Positions 34,811-44,142 of a DNA stretch of 60,355 nt are shown one piece after another (positions within the stretch are counted from its first letter, which is position 1; each line of letters begins with the position of its first letter). The stretch comes from JBPCQA01 sp050998615 (GTDB taxonomy: Bacteria; Actinomycetota; Actinomycetes; Propionibacteriales; Nocardioidaceae): assembly GCA_050998615.1 (NCBI GenBank), contig JBPCQA010000026.1, positions 1-60,355 on the forward strand, in the 5' to 3' direction. The notes beneath the pieces were generated by a model. That model ran no database searches. It saw only the letters and a list, made by a program, of their open reading frames with translations, and was not told where the DNA came from. The translations under genes and the position numbers were made by a program.

Positions 34811-37126
34811 CTATTGGGTGATGCGGTAGGTGTCGAACACGCCGTTGACCGCGCGCACCGCCTTGAGCACATGCCCAAGATGGGCCGGATCACCCATCTC
34901 GAACGTGAACCGACCCCTGGCGACCCGGTCACGCCCGGTGACCATCGAGGCCGACAAGATGTCAACATGCAGGTCTGACAGCACCCGGGTTATATCGCTC
35001 AGCAGGCGGGCACGGTCCAGGCCCTCGACCTGGATCGCGACCAAGAACACCGAATGTGCGGTCGGCGCCCACTCGACCTCCACCATCCGTTCGGGCTGGG
35101 AAGCCAAGCTCTTCACATTGGTGCAGTCGCTGCGGTGCACGGAGACACCGGCACCCGTGGTCACGAATCCGACGATGTCGTCACCGGGCACCGGAGTGCA
35201 ACATCGCGCCAACTTCGTCAAGATGTCGGACACGCCCTTGACGATCACGCCGGCATGGCCTCGGCGCGACGCCTTGCGCTGCTCGCGGTCCCTGCTGATC
35301 GTGACGGTTTCGGCGGCCTCGTCCGCGGCCGCCTGGTCGCCGCCGAAGAGCTCCAGAATCCGACGTACGACGGTCTGGGCCGTGGTGTTGCCTTCGCCAA
35401 CCGCCGCATACAGCGAGGTGACGTCGGGGTGGTGAAGCTCGCCAGCCACCACCGCCAGCGTGTCGTGGGTGAGCATTCGCTGCAACGGCAGCCCCTCCCG
35501 CCGCATCAGCTTGACCAGCGACTCCTTGCCCTGCTCGATCGCCTCCTCGCGCCGCTCCTTGGTGAAGAACTGGCGGATCTTGTTGCGAGCTCGCGGGCTC
35601 TTGACGAACATCAGCCAGTCGCGGCTTGGCCCGGCATTTTCTGCCTTGGAGGTGAATACCTCCACCACGTCACCGTTGTCGAGCTGGGACTCCAACGGGA
35701 CAAGTCGGCCATTGACCCGGGCGCCAATGCAGTGGTGGCCTACTTCGGTGTGGATCGAGTATGCGAAGTCGACCGGGCTGGAGCCGGCCGGCAGCGCCAC
35801 CACGTCGCCGCGGGGTGTGAACACGTAGACCTCGCTGGAGTTGATCTCGAATCGCAACGACTCGAGGAACTCGCTCGGATCTTCGGTCTCCTTCTGCCAA
35901 TCCATCAGCTGACGAACCCACGTCATGTCGCCATTGGGGTCACCCGGATTAGCGAGCGTGCGATCGGTGTCGACTCCGTTACGGCCGTCTTCCTTGTATT
36001 TCCAGTGCGCGGCGACGCCGTACTCGGCACGCCGGTGCATCCCGAACGTGCGGATCTGCATCTCCACCGGCTTGCCACCCGGGCCCATCACCGTGGTGTG
36101 CAGCGACTGGTACATGTTGAACTTCGGCATCGCCACGAAGTCCTTGAAGCGGCCCGGCACCGGATTCCAGCGCGCATGAAGGACGCCGAGCACGGCGTAG
36201 CAGTCGCGCAGCGATTCGGTCAACACCCGGATGCCGACCAGGTCGTAGATGTCGGTGAACTCCCGGCCTCGCACGATCATCTTCTGATAGATCGAGTAGT
36301 AGTGCTTGGGGCGGCCGGTGACGGTCGCCTTGATCTTCGACCCGCGAAGGTCGCTTTGCACCTGGTCGATCACGGTGGCCAGGAACTCGTCGCGAGCCGG
36401 CGCACGGTCGGCGACCAGCCGGACGATCTCGTCGTACACCTTGGGATGCAACGTCGCGAACGCCAGGTCCTCGAGCTCCCACTTGACGGTGTTCATGCCG
36501 AGGCGGTGTGCCAGCGGAGCGTAGATCTCGAGTGTCTCGCTGGCAATTCGCTCCTGCTTGTCCGGCTGGAGGAAGCGCAGCGTTCGCATGTTGTGCAGGC
36601 GATCGGCCAGCTTGATGACCAGGACCCGGATGTCCTTGCTCATCGCGACCACCATCTTGCGGATGGTCTCGGCCTGCGCTGAGTCGCCGTACTTGACCTT
36701 GTCGAGCTTCGTCACGCCGTCGACAAGCAGCGAGACCTCCGCACCGAAGTCGGTGGTGATTTGCTTGAGCGTGTACGACGTGTCCTCGACCGTGTCATGC
36801 AACAGCGCCGCGCAGATTGTGGGCGGCGTCATCCCGAGCTCGGCCAAGATCGAAGCCACCGCAAGGGGATGGGTGATGTAGGGATCACCGCTGCGACGCC
36901 GTTGGTCGCCGTGATAATGCTCGGCGATCTTGTAGGCCCTCTCGATCATCGCCAGATCGGCCTTGACGTGGGTTGCCCGAACAACCCGAAACAGCGGCTC
37001 CAGGACCGGGTCGCCGGACTGGCTCCGCCCAATCCTGGCTAGGCGCGTCCGGATCCGAGTGGGCGCAGCGCTGCCCTCACTTTGAGCCGCCTCTTCGACG
37101 GGCGGGGTGAGAACTTCGTCCGCCAC
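34811..37126 (-). CDS. relA: Bifunctional (p)ppGpp synthetase/hydrolase Rel
   Basis: Controls the stringent response. 771 residues: HD hydrolase domain (RRSGDPYITHPLAVA, HDTVEDT with His110 and Asp111), synthetase domain with the RFKD motif typical of bifunctional Rel and MYQSLHTTVMGP, TGS domain (VYVFTPRGDVVALPAGSSPVDFAY), a conserved-Cys part (RCCTPVPGDDIVGF) and a C-terminal ACT domain. Both activities look intact. Upstream 168-base gap to apt holds a palindromic repeat. Confidence 0.97.
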   Translation of the reverse strand: MADEVLTPPVEEAAQSEGSAAPTRIRTRLARIGRSQSGDPVLEPLFRVVRATHVKADLAMIERAYKIAEHYHGDQRRRSGDPYITHPLAVASILAELGMTPPTICAALLHDTVEDTSYTLKQITTDFGAEVSLLVDGVTKLDKVKYGDSAQAETIRKMVVAMSKDIRVLVIKLADRLHNMRTLRFLQPDKQERIASETLEIYAPLAHRLGMNTVKWELEDLAFATLHPKVYDEIVRLVADRAPARDEFLATVIDQVQSDLRGSKIKATVTGRPKHYYSIYQKMIVRGREFTDIYDLVGIRVLTESLRDCYAVLGVLHARWNPVPGRFKDFVAMPKFNMYQSLHTTVMGPGGKPVEMQIRTFGMHRRAEYGVAAHWKYKEDGRNGVDTDRTLANPGDPNGDMTWVRQLMDWQKETEDPSEFLESLRFEINSSEVYVFTPRGDVVALPAGSSPVDFAYSIHTEVGHHCIGARVNGRLVPLESQLDNGDVVEVFTSKAENAGPSRDWLMFVKSPRARNKIRQFFTKERREEAIEQGKESLVKLMRREGLPLQRMLTHDTLAVVAGELHHPDVTSLYAAVGEGNTTAQTVVRRILELFGGDQAAADEAAETVTISRDREQRKASRRGHAGVIVKGVSDILTKLARCCTPVPGDDIVGFVTTGAGVSVHRSDCTNVKSLASQPERMVEVEWAPTAHSVFLVAIQVEGLDRARLLSDITRVLSDLHVDILSASMVTGRDRVARGRFTFEMGDPAHLGHVLKAVRAVNGVFDTYRITQ

Positions 37127-37244
37127 TCACTGCTCCTGTTCTTTTCTCCCCCGCGACTTTGCGCCAACTGCCGGCCTTCGAAGGCTCAGTCCTTACTCCA
37201 GTCTAAGGCCACCCCCAACAGCTTCGCCGGGCAATGAGACGCCC

Positions 37245-37282
37245 CCGCAATAGTAATAGCGGGAGATCTGAGAGCTGCAAGG
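37245..37282. repeat. Second copy of the ATAGCGGGAGATCTG palindromic element
   Basis: CCCGCAATAGTAATAGCGGG folds on itself (CCCGC/GCGGG, ten-base loop), and from 37256 the sequence atagcgggagatctg followed by gctgcaag repeats, inverted, the element ending at 33037. It lies between apt and relA. Confidence 0.55.
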
Positions 37283-37294
37283 CAAAGGGTTAGG

Positions 37295-37918
37295 TCAGAC
37301 CGTCATCAGCGCGTGCAGGGGGAGGTCGGCAAGCCTGTCGCGACCGGCCAAGAAACCCAGCTCGAGCAGCACCGCTACGCCCACCACGGTGGCGCCTGCC
37401 TTGGTGACCAGCGATGCCGTGGCCTCGACGGTGCCACCGGTAGCCAGCACATCGTCGACGATCAGCACGCGGTCTCCGGCGTTGAGGGCGTCTTGCTGCA
37501 CCTCGATTGTCGCCTCGCCGTACTCCAGCGTGTAGGACTTGGTGTACGTCGCGCCGGGAAGTTTGCCGGCCTTGCGGACCGGCACGAAGCCCGTCCCCAG
37601 CGCGAGCGCAACCGGGGCGGCCAAGATGAAGCCGCGGGCCTCGATCCCAATGACCTTGTCGACGCGGGTGATGCCGGTGGCGCTGGTGGTCCGGCCGACT
37701 CGATCCACAGTGCCCGAAACGGCCTCGCCGTCGTCGCCGACTGACGGTTCGCCGGCTCGGCCAACCTCGGCAAGCGCTTCGACAACCGCAGTAAAACCGG
37801 CATGGTCGGCGAGCAGCGGCGCGATGTCCTTGAAGATCACCCCAGGCTCGGGAAAGTCAGGAACGTCGCGGATCAGCGTGGTCAGCAGCGTATCCAGCTC
37901 TGCTTGAGCCGCGGTCAC
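37295..37918 (-). CDS. apt: Adenine phosphoribosyltransferase with an inserted loop
   Basis: Adenine salvage to AMP. The 207 residues exceed the usual 170-180. The start region (LIRDVPDFPEPGVIFKDIAPLL) and the PRPP loop VLIVDDVLATGGT are canonical. Between residues about 53 and 85 an extra Gly/Asp/Ser/Thr-rich stretch (GDDGEAVSGTVDRVGRTT) splits the first beta-strand region from VDKVIGIEARGF. The start overlaps the secF stop by four bases, so it ends the sec operon; the relA-apt-secF order is standard. Confidence 0.95.
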   Translation of the reverse strand: MTAAQAELDTLLTTLIRDVPDFPEPGVIFKDIAPLLADHAGFTAVVEALAEVGRAGEPSVGDDGEAVSGTVDRVGRTTSATGITRVDKVIGIEARGFILAAPVALALGTGFVPVRKAGKLPGATYTKSYTLEYGEATIEVQQDALNAGDRVLIVDDVLATGGTVEATASLVTKAGATVVGVAVLLELGFLAGRDRLADLPLHALMTV

Positions 37919-39216
37919 CGTTTCTTGCCTCGCTTGGAACGGGCCTGACGCTGCGGCTGTGCCCGCTTGGCCGCAGCAGCACTCATCGGACGTGGCTCTC
38001 GAGTGACCGGGCGTGGTTCACGCTCGACGCGACGTGGCTCGCGGCCAGCCGAGGCCGAGGTGGCGGCTGCTGTCGACCCGGCCGGCGCCGTACTGGGCTG
38101 TGTCGGCGCCGTACTGGGCTGTGTCGGCGCCAACTGTGATGCTCCAACCGATGTCGACGCGACCGATGCGGTGACCGCATCCGGAACTGGAGCGGAGCTC
38201 TGGGAACGTCCAGCGGGTGTCGCTGCGCCGGCGTCGGTCTCGGCATGGGATCTGCGGTTGGCGACGCGCTTCGCCTGTGCCTGCATGGCGGGCTCCAGCA
38301 TCTTGAGCTGAGCCAGCAGCGGCGTCGCGATGAAGATCGACGAATAGGTGCCGGCTGCCATCCCGACAAACAGCGCCAGGGCCAGGTCCTTCAACGGCCC
38401 GGAGCCTAGCTGGAACACACCGACATACAAAATCGCCCCGACCGGCAGCAACGCGGCGATCGACGTGTTGATCGACCGCACCAGCGTCTGGTTGACCGCC
38501 AGGTTCGCGCTGTCGGCGTAGGTAAGGCGAGTCGAGGTGACGATCCCCCGGGTGTTCTCCCGAACCTTGTCGAAGACAACCACGGTGTCGTAGAGCGAAT
38601 AACCCAAGATTGTCAAGAATCCCGTCACGGTAGCCGGCGTCACCTCGAAACCGGTCAGCGCATAGATGCCCACCGTAATGACCAGGTCATGTGCGAGCGC
38701 CACAATTGCGGCGGCAGACATTCGCCACTCCCGGAAATACGCCCAGATGAAAAGCAGCACCAAGACGAGGAAGACGAGCAGGCCGGTGAGCGCCTTCTTC
38801 GCGACCGCGGCGCCCCAGGTCGGCCCAATCAGATCGGAACTCACCTCCGTCGCGCCGACCTTTTGTACGGCGTTCTTGACTACGAAGCTTTCGTCGAGCG
38901 ACAGCGGCTCGGTGTCGATCCTGACGAAGTTGGTCCCAGACGTCACCACCACCGGGTTTGCCGCGGCTTTGATGCCAGTGCCTGCCACGGCGTCGGTGAT
39001 CGGTTTGACCTCCGCCGAAGGGTTGGCGACCTTAGCGTTGAACTCCACGCCTCCTCGGAATTCGATGCCGAAATTCAGTCCGCGCACGACCAGCGCCGCA
39101 ACGGCCACAACAACAATGGCGAGCGACATGAGATACCAGAGCTTGCGCCGACCGACGAAGTCGACAGACACGTCACCGCGGTACAGACGTGCGCCAACTT
39201 GCCCCAGCTTGGACAT
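37915..39216 (-). CDS. secF: Protein translocase subunit SecF
   Basis: Accessory Sec component that uses the proton gradient to pull proteins across. 433 residues: six membrane helices within residues 1-310, with the SecF signatures FRGGVEFNAK and ILGYSLYDTVVVFDKVRE. The last 110 residues are a low-complexity cytosolic tail: Ala/Thr/Pro repeats (TQPSTAP twice) then Arg-rich REPR units and a basic end. Starts one base into the secD stop. Confidence 0.96.
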   Translation of the reverse strand: MSKLGQVGARLYRGDVSVDFVGRRKLWYLMSLAIVVVAVAALVVRGLNFGIEFRGGVEFNAKVANPSAEVKPITDAVAGTGIKAAANPVVVTSGTNFVRIDTEPLSLDESFVVKNAVQKVGATEVSSDLIGPTWGAAVAKKALTGLLVFLVLVLLFIWAYFREWRMSAAAIVALAHDLVITVGIYALTGFEVTPATVTGFLTILGYSLYDTVVVFDKVRENTRGIVTSTRLTYADSANLAVNQTLVRSINTSIAALLPVGAILYVGVFQLGSGPLKDLALALFVGMAAGTYSSIFIATPLLAQLKMLEPAMQAQAKRVANRRSHAETDAGAATPAGRSQSSAPVPDAVTASVASTSVGASQLAPTQPSTAPTQPSTAPAGSTAAATSASAGREPRRVEREPRPVTREPRPMSAAAAKRAQPQRQARSKRGKKR

Positions 39217-41153
39217 CAGGCCTGCCCTCCGACAACGGTTCGAGGCTTACGCTTCAGCGGTGGCATGCCGAGGTGTTGTCGATCAAGGCCCGAGAGCTTG
39301 TGGCCTTGACCGAAGAACTTCGTGCGTGCCAGCAGCGTCAACATCGGCTTGGTGAAGAAGAAGACCACGAACACATCCATGAACGTGGTCAGCCCGAGCG
39401 CGAACGCAAAGCCCTTGACTACGCCGATGGCGAAGATGAAAAGCACGAGCGCGGCCAGGAACGACACCCCGTCCGCCGCCAGAATCGTGTGCTTGGCACG
39501 GTTCCAGCCGGTCTCAACCGAGGTGCGCAACGTCTTCCCGTCACGGACCTCATCGCGAAGCCGTTCGAAATAGACGATGAACGAATCCGCGGTGATGCCG
39601 ACCGCCACGATCAGGCCGGCGATGCCCGGCAATGTCAGCGTGAAGCCGTAAGCGTGGCCGAGCAGCAAGACGCTGGCGTAGACGAGCAGTCCGGCAATCC
39701 CAAGCGACGCGATGACGACGAAGCCAAGCCCTCGGTAGTAGAGCAAGCAGTACATCACCACGAGAATCAAGCCGACGATGCCCGCTACGATCCCCGCGTT
39801 GAGCTGGCTACTCGCCAGCTGCGGACCCTCGACGGAGGTGTTCTGGATGCTGAACGAGAGCGGAAGTGCACCGTACTTCAACGAATTGGCCAGGCTCGTG
39901 GCGGATTGCTGCGTGAACGGCGGTGTGCCGCCGGAGATCGTCGACGTCCCGTTATTGATTATGTCGTTGACCACTGGAGCCGAGATGACCTGGCCATCCA
40001 AGACGATCGCGAACTGCTGGGCTTGACCGGTGACAGGATTGATCTTTTGGGGCCCGCTTGCCTGGTTGATCTTGGTCGTCAGGTCGGTGAACGTCTGCGT
40101 CGCAGCGCTGTCGAAGCTGAGGTTGACTACGTAGTTGACGCCCTGCTGTGGCAGCTCGGCCTGGGCATTGGTGACCTGTTGGCCCTCGATGATCGCCGGG
40201 CTTAGCAGGTAGCGGTTGCCGGACGCGTCACATGCCAGCAGCGGCTGGCTAGTTATGTCGAACTGTGCTTGCGCCTTTTGACCGGGCTTGGGGCAGTGGA
40301 ACGCCGCCAGTTTGGCATCCCACGTCGGATCTTGGGTCTGCACCCACTGCAGCGGATCGGAAATGGTCTCCAGATTGGGCGGCACCAGCGCCGTTGGTGG
40401 CCCAGTCTGCGGCGTTGGTGCCGGTGTGCTGTTTGAGCCTGTCCCAGGCGTCGGAGCAGCTGTTGGAGTCAGCGTCGCCGGCGCCGGCTTCGGACTAGCG
40501 TTGGTCGCAGCTGCCTTACGTGGCTTCCTACCGGCGCGCTCGAGCCAATTCGCGGCCACCCGCTTCTTCGGCGACGCCGCGCCGGCCGTCGAGGCGCCTG
40601 GCGAGGGCGTCCCGCTTGAAGCCGAGCCATTCGAGGGGGTGCCGCCGGTCGGTGTGCTTTGGGAAGGCGTCCCGCTCGATGGTGTGCCATTCGACGGTGT
40701 GCTGGTTGTCGGAGTAGGTGAGATCGGCGATGTGACGGGGCCGGTCGGGCTCGTCGGCGGCACATTGGTCTGCGCCGCAGCGGGCAACTCCCGCTTGACC
40801 AAACGGAACCGCAGCTGGGCTGTCGATCCAATGGTGCGTTCGAGACCCTGCTCGGACTTGCCGGGGATCTCGACGATGATGATGTTGCTGCCCTGGGTCG
40901 ACACCGTGGACTCTGAGACGCCCGCACCGTTGACCCGGTTGCTGATGATGCCGACTGCCTCGTTGAGTTGATCGCTCGGCACTGCACCGCCGCCGATCGT
41001 GTTGGCCTGCAAGGTGATCCGGGTGCCGCCTTGCAAGTCCAGGCCTTCCTTGGGCTTCCAGTTCCCGAGAGCCGCCACCGCGACGTACATCACCGCGATC
41101 ACCACGATGAAGACGGCCAGCGTGCGCACGGGACGAGACGCTTTGGTCGCCAC
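39216..41153 (-). CDS. secD: Protein translocase subunit SecD with a long Ser/Thr/Pro linker
   Basis: 645 residues. One N-terminal helix, the EGLDLQGGTRITLQA signature, the first periplasmic domain and the C-terminal five-helix bundle (GITADSFIVYFERLRDEVR). Residues about 127-260 are a disordered insert with five copies of a TPSxGTPS-like unit and Ala/Pro/Lys-rich parts, splitting the periplasmic domain just after FRLVKREL; actinobacterial SecD usually has an insert here, but this one is long. GTG start directly follows the yajC stop (TGAGTG). Confidence 0.96.
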   Translation of the reverse strand: MATKASRPVRTLAVFIVVIAVMYVAVAALGNWKPKEGLDLQGGTRITLQANTIGGGAVPSDQLNEAVGIISNRVNGAGVSESTVSTQGSNIIIVEIPGKSEQGLERTIGSTAQLRFRLVKRELPAAAQTNVPPTSPTGPVTSPISPTPTTSTPSNGTPSSGTPSQSTPTGGTPSNGSASSGTPSPGASTAGAASPKKRVAANWLERAGRKPRKAAATNASPKPAPATLTPTAAPTPGTGSNSTPAPTPQTGPPTALVPPNLETISDPLQWVQTQDPTWDAKLAAFHCPKPGQKAQAQFDITSQPLLACDASGNRYLLSPAIIEGQQVTNAQAELPQQGVNYVVNLSFDSAATQTFTDLTTKINQASGPQKINPVTGQAQQFAIVLDGQVISAPVVNDIINNGTSTISGGTPPFTQQSATSLANSLKYGALPLSFSIQNTSVEGPQLASSQLNAGIVAGIVGLILVVMYCLLYYRGLGFVVIASLGIAGLLVYASVLLLGHAYGFTLTLPGIAGLIVAVGITADSFIVYFERLRDEVRDGKTLRTSVETGWNRAKHTILAADGVSFLAALVLFIFAIGVVKGFAFALGLTTFMDVFVVFFFTKPMLTLLARTKFFGQGHKLSGLDRQHLGMPPLKRKPRTVVGGQA

Positions 41154-41534
41154 TCAGATCGCTCCTCGATTGTGGTCGGAGTCACCGTCATCAACGGGAT
41201 CGGCGGCCGGCGGCGGTGTCTCGGCGGAGCTTGCCCTCGAACCAGGGGTATCGGCGTCGAAGGTAGCAGCCTCGTCGTGGACAATCTTCGAGATCGCGGC
41301 GCGGTGCACGGAAATACCGACGCCAGGCGCCACTTCGACTCCCACGCGGTCATCCCCGAGCCAGGTCACTGTCCCAAAGATACCGCTGCCAAGCATCACT
41401 TGGTCGCCAGCCGACAACTCGGATTGAAGCTGCGACATCGCACGAGCTCGTCGCCGTGCCGGTCTGATGAGCAGCAGGTAGGCGAAGACAAGCAAGACGA
41501 CGATTGGCAGCAGAAACTGCGTCAAACCCTGCAT
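41154..41534 (-). CDS. yajC: Preprotein translocase subunit YajC
   Basis: 126 residues from the ATG at 41532-41534: a single membrane helix (LPIVVLLVFAYLLLI), the RPARRRARAM basic stretch and the YajC fold GDQVMLGSGIFGTVTWLGDD. The C-terminus is an acidic, Pro-rich tail. First gene of the yajC-secD-secF-apt run. Confidence 0.94.
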   Translation of the reverse strand: MQGLTQFLLPIVVLLVFAYLLLIRPARRRARAMSQLQSELSAGDQVMLGSGIFGTVTWLGDDRVGVEVAPGVGISVHRAAISKIVHDEAATFDADTPGSRASSAETPPPAADPVDDGDSDHNRGAI

Positions 41535-41668
41535 CCGATGACTCCTCGCTGTCGACCAAAGCCGGAGTCTAACCAAGAGCTCTGACAAAGAAGGAATCGC
41601 TGGGGGACGTGGTCACAGCGCAGCAACTTCGCCCGACCGCCGTACGGTCTTAGGAGCCCGCTCTTGCC

Positions 41669-42832
41669 TTACGCGTCGTCGAACAGGCCGGCCTGGCCTG
41701 TGAACGGCGCATTGGCGGGCGCCGCCAGCCCCAGGTGCTGCCAGGCCCCCGGTGTCGCGACCCGGCCGCGTGGTGTGCGCGCCAGCAGCCCTGATCGAAC
41801 CAGGAACGGCTCGGCCACCTCTTCGACGGTCTCGCGCTCCTCACCGACGGCGACCGCGAGCGTGCTGAGCCCCACGGGACCGCCACCGAACCGCCGGCAC
41901 AACGCCGCGAGCACTGCCCGGTCGAGGCGGTCGAGGCCGGTCTCGTCAACCTCGAACAGCGCCAGCGCATCATGGGCGAGTGGCCGAGTCACCACCCCGT
42001 CGGCTCGCACTTGGGCGAAGTCTCGGACTCGTCGCAGCAACCGGTTGGCGATTCGCGGCGTTCCGCGAGAGCGCGACGCAATCTCAACCGAGCCGTCTTG
42101 GTCGACGGTCACGTCGAGCAGGCGCGCCGACCTGGTCACGATCTGCTGAAGCTCGCTGGTCTCGTAGAACTCCAGGTGACCGGTGAAACCGAACCTGTCA
42201 CGCAACGGACCTGGCAACAACCCCGCCCTAGTCGTGGCCCCGACCAACGTAAACGGGGGGATTTCCAGCGGGATGGCTGTCGCACCTGCCCCCTTGCCGA
42301 CTATCACGTCGACGCGGAAGTCCTCCATCGCCATGTAGAGCATCTCTTCGGCCGGTCGTGACATCCGGTGGATCTCGTCGAGGAAGAGCACATCGTTGGC
42401 GTTGAGCCCCGACAAGATGGCGGCCAAGTCCCCAGCATGCTGGATCGCCGGGCCGCTGGTGAGTCGTAGCGGCGAACCCATCTCCGCGGCAATGATCATT
42501 GCCATCGTGGTCTTGCCCAGCCCCGGCGGCCCGGACAGAAGCACATGGTCAGGCGCACGACCGCGGCGCAGCGCGGCGGCCAGCACAAGCCCCAGCTGCT
42601 CCCGGACGCGCTCCTGACCGATCACCTCATCGAGCGTCCTCGGCCGCAACGCCGCCTCGATTATCCGCTCGTCACCGGCGGCCTCCGCCTCCACCAGGGA
42701 GCGACCCACCCGGCCCTCGGGTGCGGTCTTTCCGCCAGCGTCGAATACGCCAGCGTCGCCCATGCCCACCGAATCGATCGTGTCAGCCGACTCAGCCGAG
42801 GTGTCATCAGGAGACCCATGGTCAGACGACAT
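41669..42832 (-). CDS. ruvB: Holliday junction branch-migration ATPase RuvB
   Basis: 387 residues. Walker A SGPPGLGKTT, Walker B DVLFLDEIHRM, sensor 1 GATTRAGLLPGPLRDRFG, and a C-terminal winged helix with TPRGRVATPGAW. The first 40 residues are an acidic Ser/Asp/Gly-rich extension. Follows ruvA by six bases; the last gene of the ruvCAB cluster. Confidence 0.97.
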   Translation of the reverse strand: MSSDHGSPDDTSAESADTIDSVGMGDAGVFDAGGKTAPEGRVGRSLVEAEAAGDERIIEAALRPRTLDEVIGQERVREQLGLVLAAALRRGRAPDHVLLSGPPGLGKTTMAMIIAAEMGSPLRLTSGPAIQHAGDLAAILSGLNANDVLFLDEIHRMSRPAEEMLYMAMEDFRVDVIVGKGAGATAIPLEIPPFTLVGATTRAGLLPGPLRDRFGFTGHLEFYETSELQQIVTRSARLLDVTVDQDGSVEIASRSRGTPRIANRLLRRVRDFAQVRADGVVTRPLAHDALALFEVDETGLDRLDRAVLAALCRRFGGGPVGLSTLAVAVGEERETVEEVAEPFLVRSGLLARTPRGRVATPGAWQHLGLAAPANAPFTGQAGLFDDA

Positions 42833-42838
42833 CTTTGA

Positions 42839-43462
42839 TCACGCCTTCGATAGCGATCGCAGGGCCGCACGTAGCAGATCAGCCACCGGCGGCACGGCGC
42901 CGGCCGAGACGGACTCTTCGGCCATCGGCGCCACCGAGTCGAGCGCCGTCTCCGCTTCGCGCGGCGACCAGCCCAACCCGAGCAGACCGGCTCGCACCTG
43001 AAGACGCCAACCATCCACGCCGCTCTGGGGCGCGGATGCGCGCTCGCTCGCCGAACCCGTGGGGGCGCCTATGCGGTCTTTGAGCTCCAGCACAATGCGC
43101 TGGGCGCCCTTTCGTCCAACGCCAGGCACCTTGCACAGGGTGACCAGATCTTCTGTCGTGATCGCCCGCCGCAGCTCATTGGGCCCGTGCACCGCCAACA
43201 TCGCCTGAGCCAACTTGGGGCCCACACCGCTGGCTGTTTGCAACATCTCGAAGACGCCTCGCTCGTCGTAGTCACCGAATCCGAACAACGTCAACGAGTC
43301 TTCCCTGACCACCAGCGACGTGGCCAAGGTGACCTCGGTCCCGATGCGTAAGCTGGCAAGCGTCGCCGGAGTGCAAAGCGCCTGGATACCAACACCGCCC
43401 ACCTCGATCACCGCCGAGTCGACGAACACAGCAGCCACCGGCCCCCGAACCGACGCGATCAC
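42839..43462 (-). CDS. ruvA: Holliday junction DNA-binding protein RuvA
   Basis: 207 residues: OB fold (MIASVRGPVAAVFVDSAVIEV), tandem helix-hairpin-helix (VGPKLAQAMLAV, LCKVPGVGRKGAQRIVLELKDR), acidic-flexible linker and domain III that touches RuvB (LGLGWSPREAETALDSV). GTG start. Separated from ruvC by a 116-base gap with a tandem repeat. Confidence 0.96.
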   Translation of the reverse strand: MIASVRGPVAAVFVDSAVIEVGGVGIQALCTPATLASLRIGTEVTLATSLVVREDSLTLFGFGDYDERGVFEMLQTASGVGPKLAQAMLAVHGPNELRRAITTEDLVTLCKVPGVGRKGAQRIVLELKDRIGAPTGSASERASAPQSGVDGWRLQVRAGLLGLGWSPREAETALDSVAPMAEESVSAGAVPPVADLLRAALRSLSKA

Positions 43463-43534
43463 AGTCTCACCCCTGGACTCTCCCTACTCCTTGACTCGCG
43501 GTGACAGCCCGCGCGACGGCTCACGGTGTCCCCC

Positions 43535-43580
43535 GGCTCGATAAATCCCCGGCTCGATAAATCCCCGGGCTCGATAAATC
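43535..43580. repeat. 16-base tandem repeat at the 3' end of ruvC
   Basis: GGCTCGATAAATCCCC occurs twice exactly (43535-43550 and 43551-43566) and a third time in part (43568-43580), the last overlapping the ruvC stop. On the coding strand each unit repeats the ATCGAGCCGG codons of the RuvC C-terminus. Looks like duplication of the gene end. Confidence 0.8.
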
Positions 43581-44109
43581 ACAGTGTCACCGGCTCGATC
43601 TGGGCGCGAACCGCCGCGTCTGCCCACCGCTGCTGCGCCGCTGCACGCCAGATGTGACAGATCGCCAGCGCCAAGGCGTCCGCGGTGTCCGCGGGTGTGG
43701 GTCGCTCGGTCAGCCGAAGCAGCCGGATGACCATGGCGGTGACCTGGGCCTTGTCGGCGCGCCCGTTACCGGACACCGCCGCCTTGACCTCGCTTGGCGT
43801 GGGCAACGCGACCGGGATGTCGCGGCGCGCCGCGGTAACGATAGCGATCGCCGCGGCTTGAGCGGTGCCCATCACGGTGCGCACGTTGTGCTGACTGAAG
43901 ACCCGCTCGACTGCCACGGCGTCGGGCCGGTAGCGATCCAGCCAACTGACAATCTGCGCTTCGATCCCCACCAGCCGCGCACCCAGGTCTGCGTGTGAGG
44001 GTGTGCGTACGACGTCGTAGGCCACCGCCGAAAGCCGGCCCCCAGGCGCGCCCTCCACGATGCCCAGGCCGCAGCGCGTCAGGCCCGGGTCAACGCCCAG
44101 CACGCGCAT
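43579..44109 (-). CDS. ruvC: Holliday junction resolvase RuvC
   Basis: 176 residues from the ATG at 44107-44109, preceded by GAGGAGG. Catalytic acids: Asp7 in VLGVDPGLTRCG, Glu in AVAVERVFSQHN, and the acidic residues in TPADTADALALAICH. The frame is open upstream to 44163, past the LexA box, so that part is not used. First gene of ruvCAB. Confidence 0.96.
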   Translation of the reverse strand: MRVLGVDPGLTRCGLGIVEGAPGGRLSAVAYDVVRTPSHADLGARLVGIEAQIVSWLDRYRPDAVAVERVFSQHNVRTVMGTAQAAAIAIVTAARRDIPVALPTPSEVKAAVSGNGRADKAQVTAMVIRLLRLTERPTPADTADALALAICHIWRAAAQQRWADAAVRAQIEPVTL

Positions 44110-44142
44110 GCGGCCTCCTCGAGAGCTTGGCTGATGGCCGTA

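Noticed and set aside
43535..43580. Tandem repeats as a possible CRISPR
   Set aside because: Units are contiguous with no spacers and derive from the ruvC end. No regularly spaced repeats with unique spacers were seen in the window.
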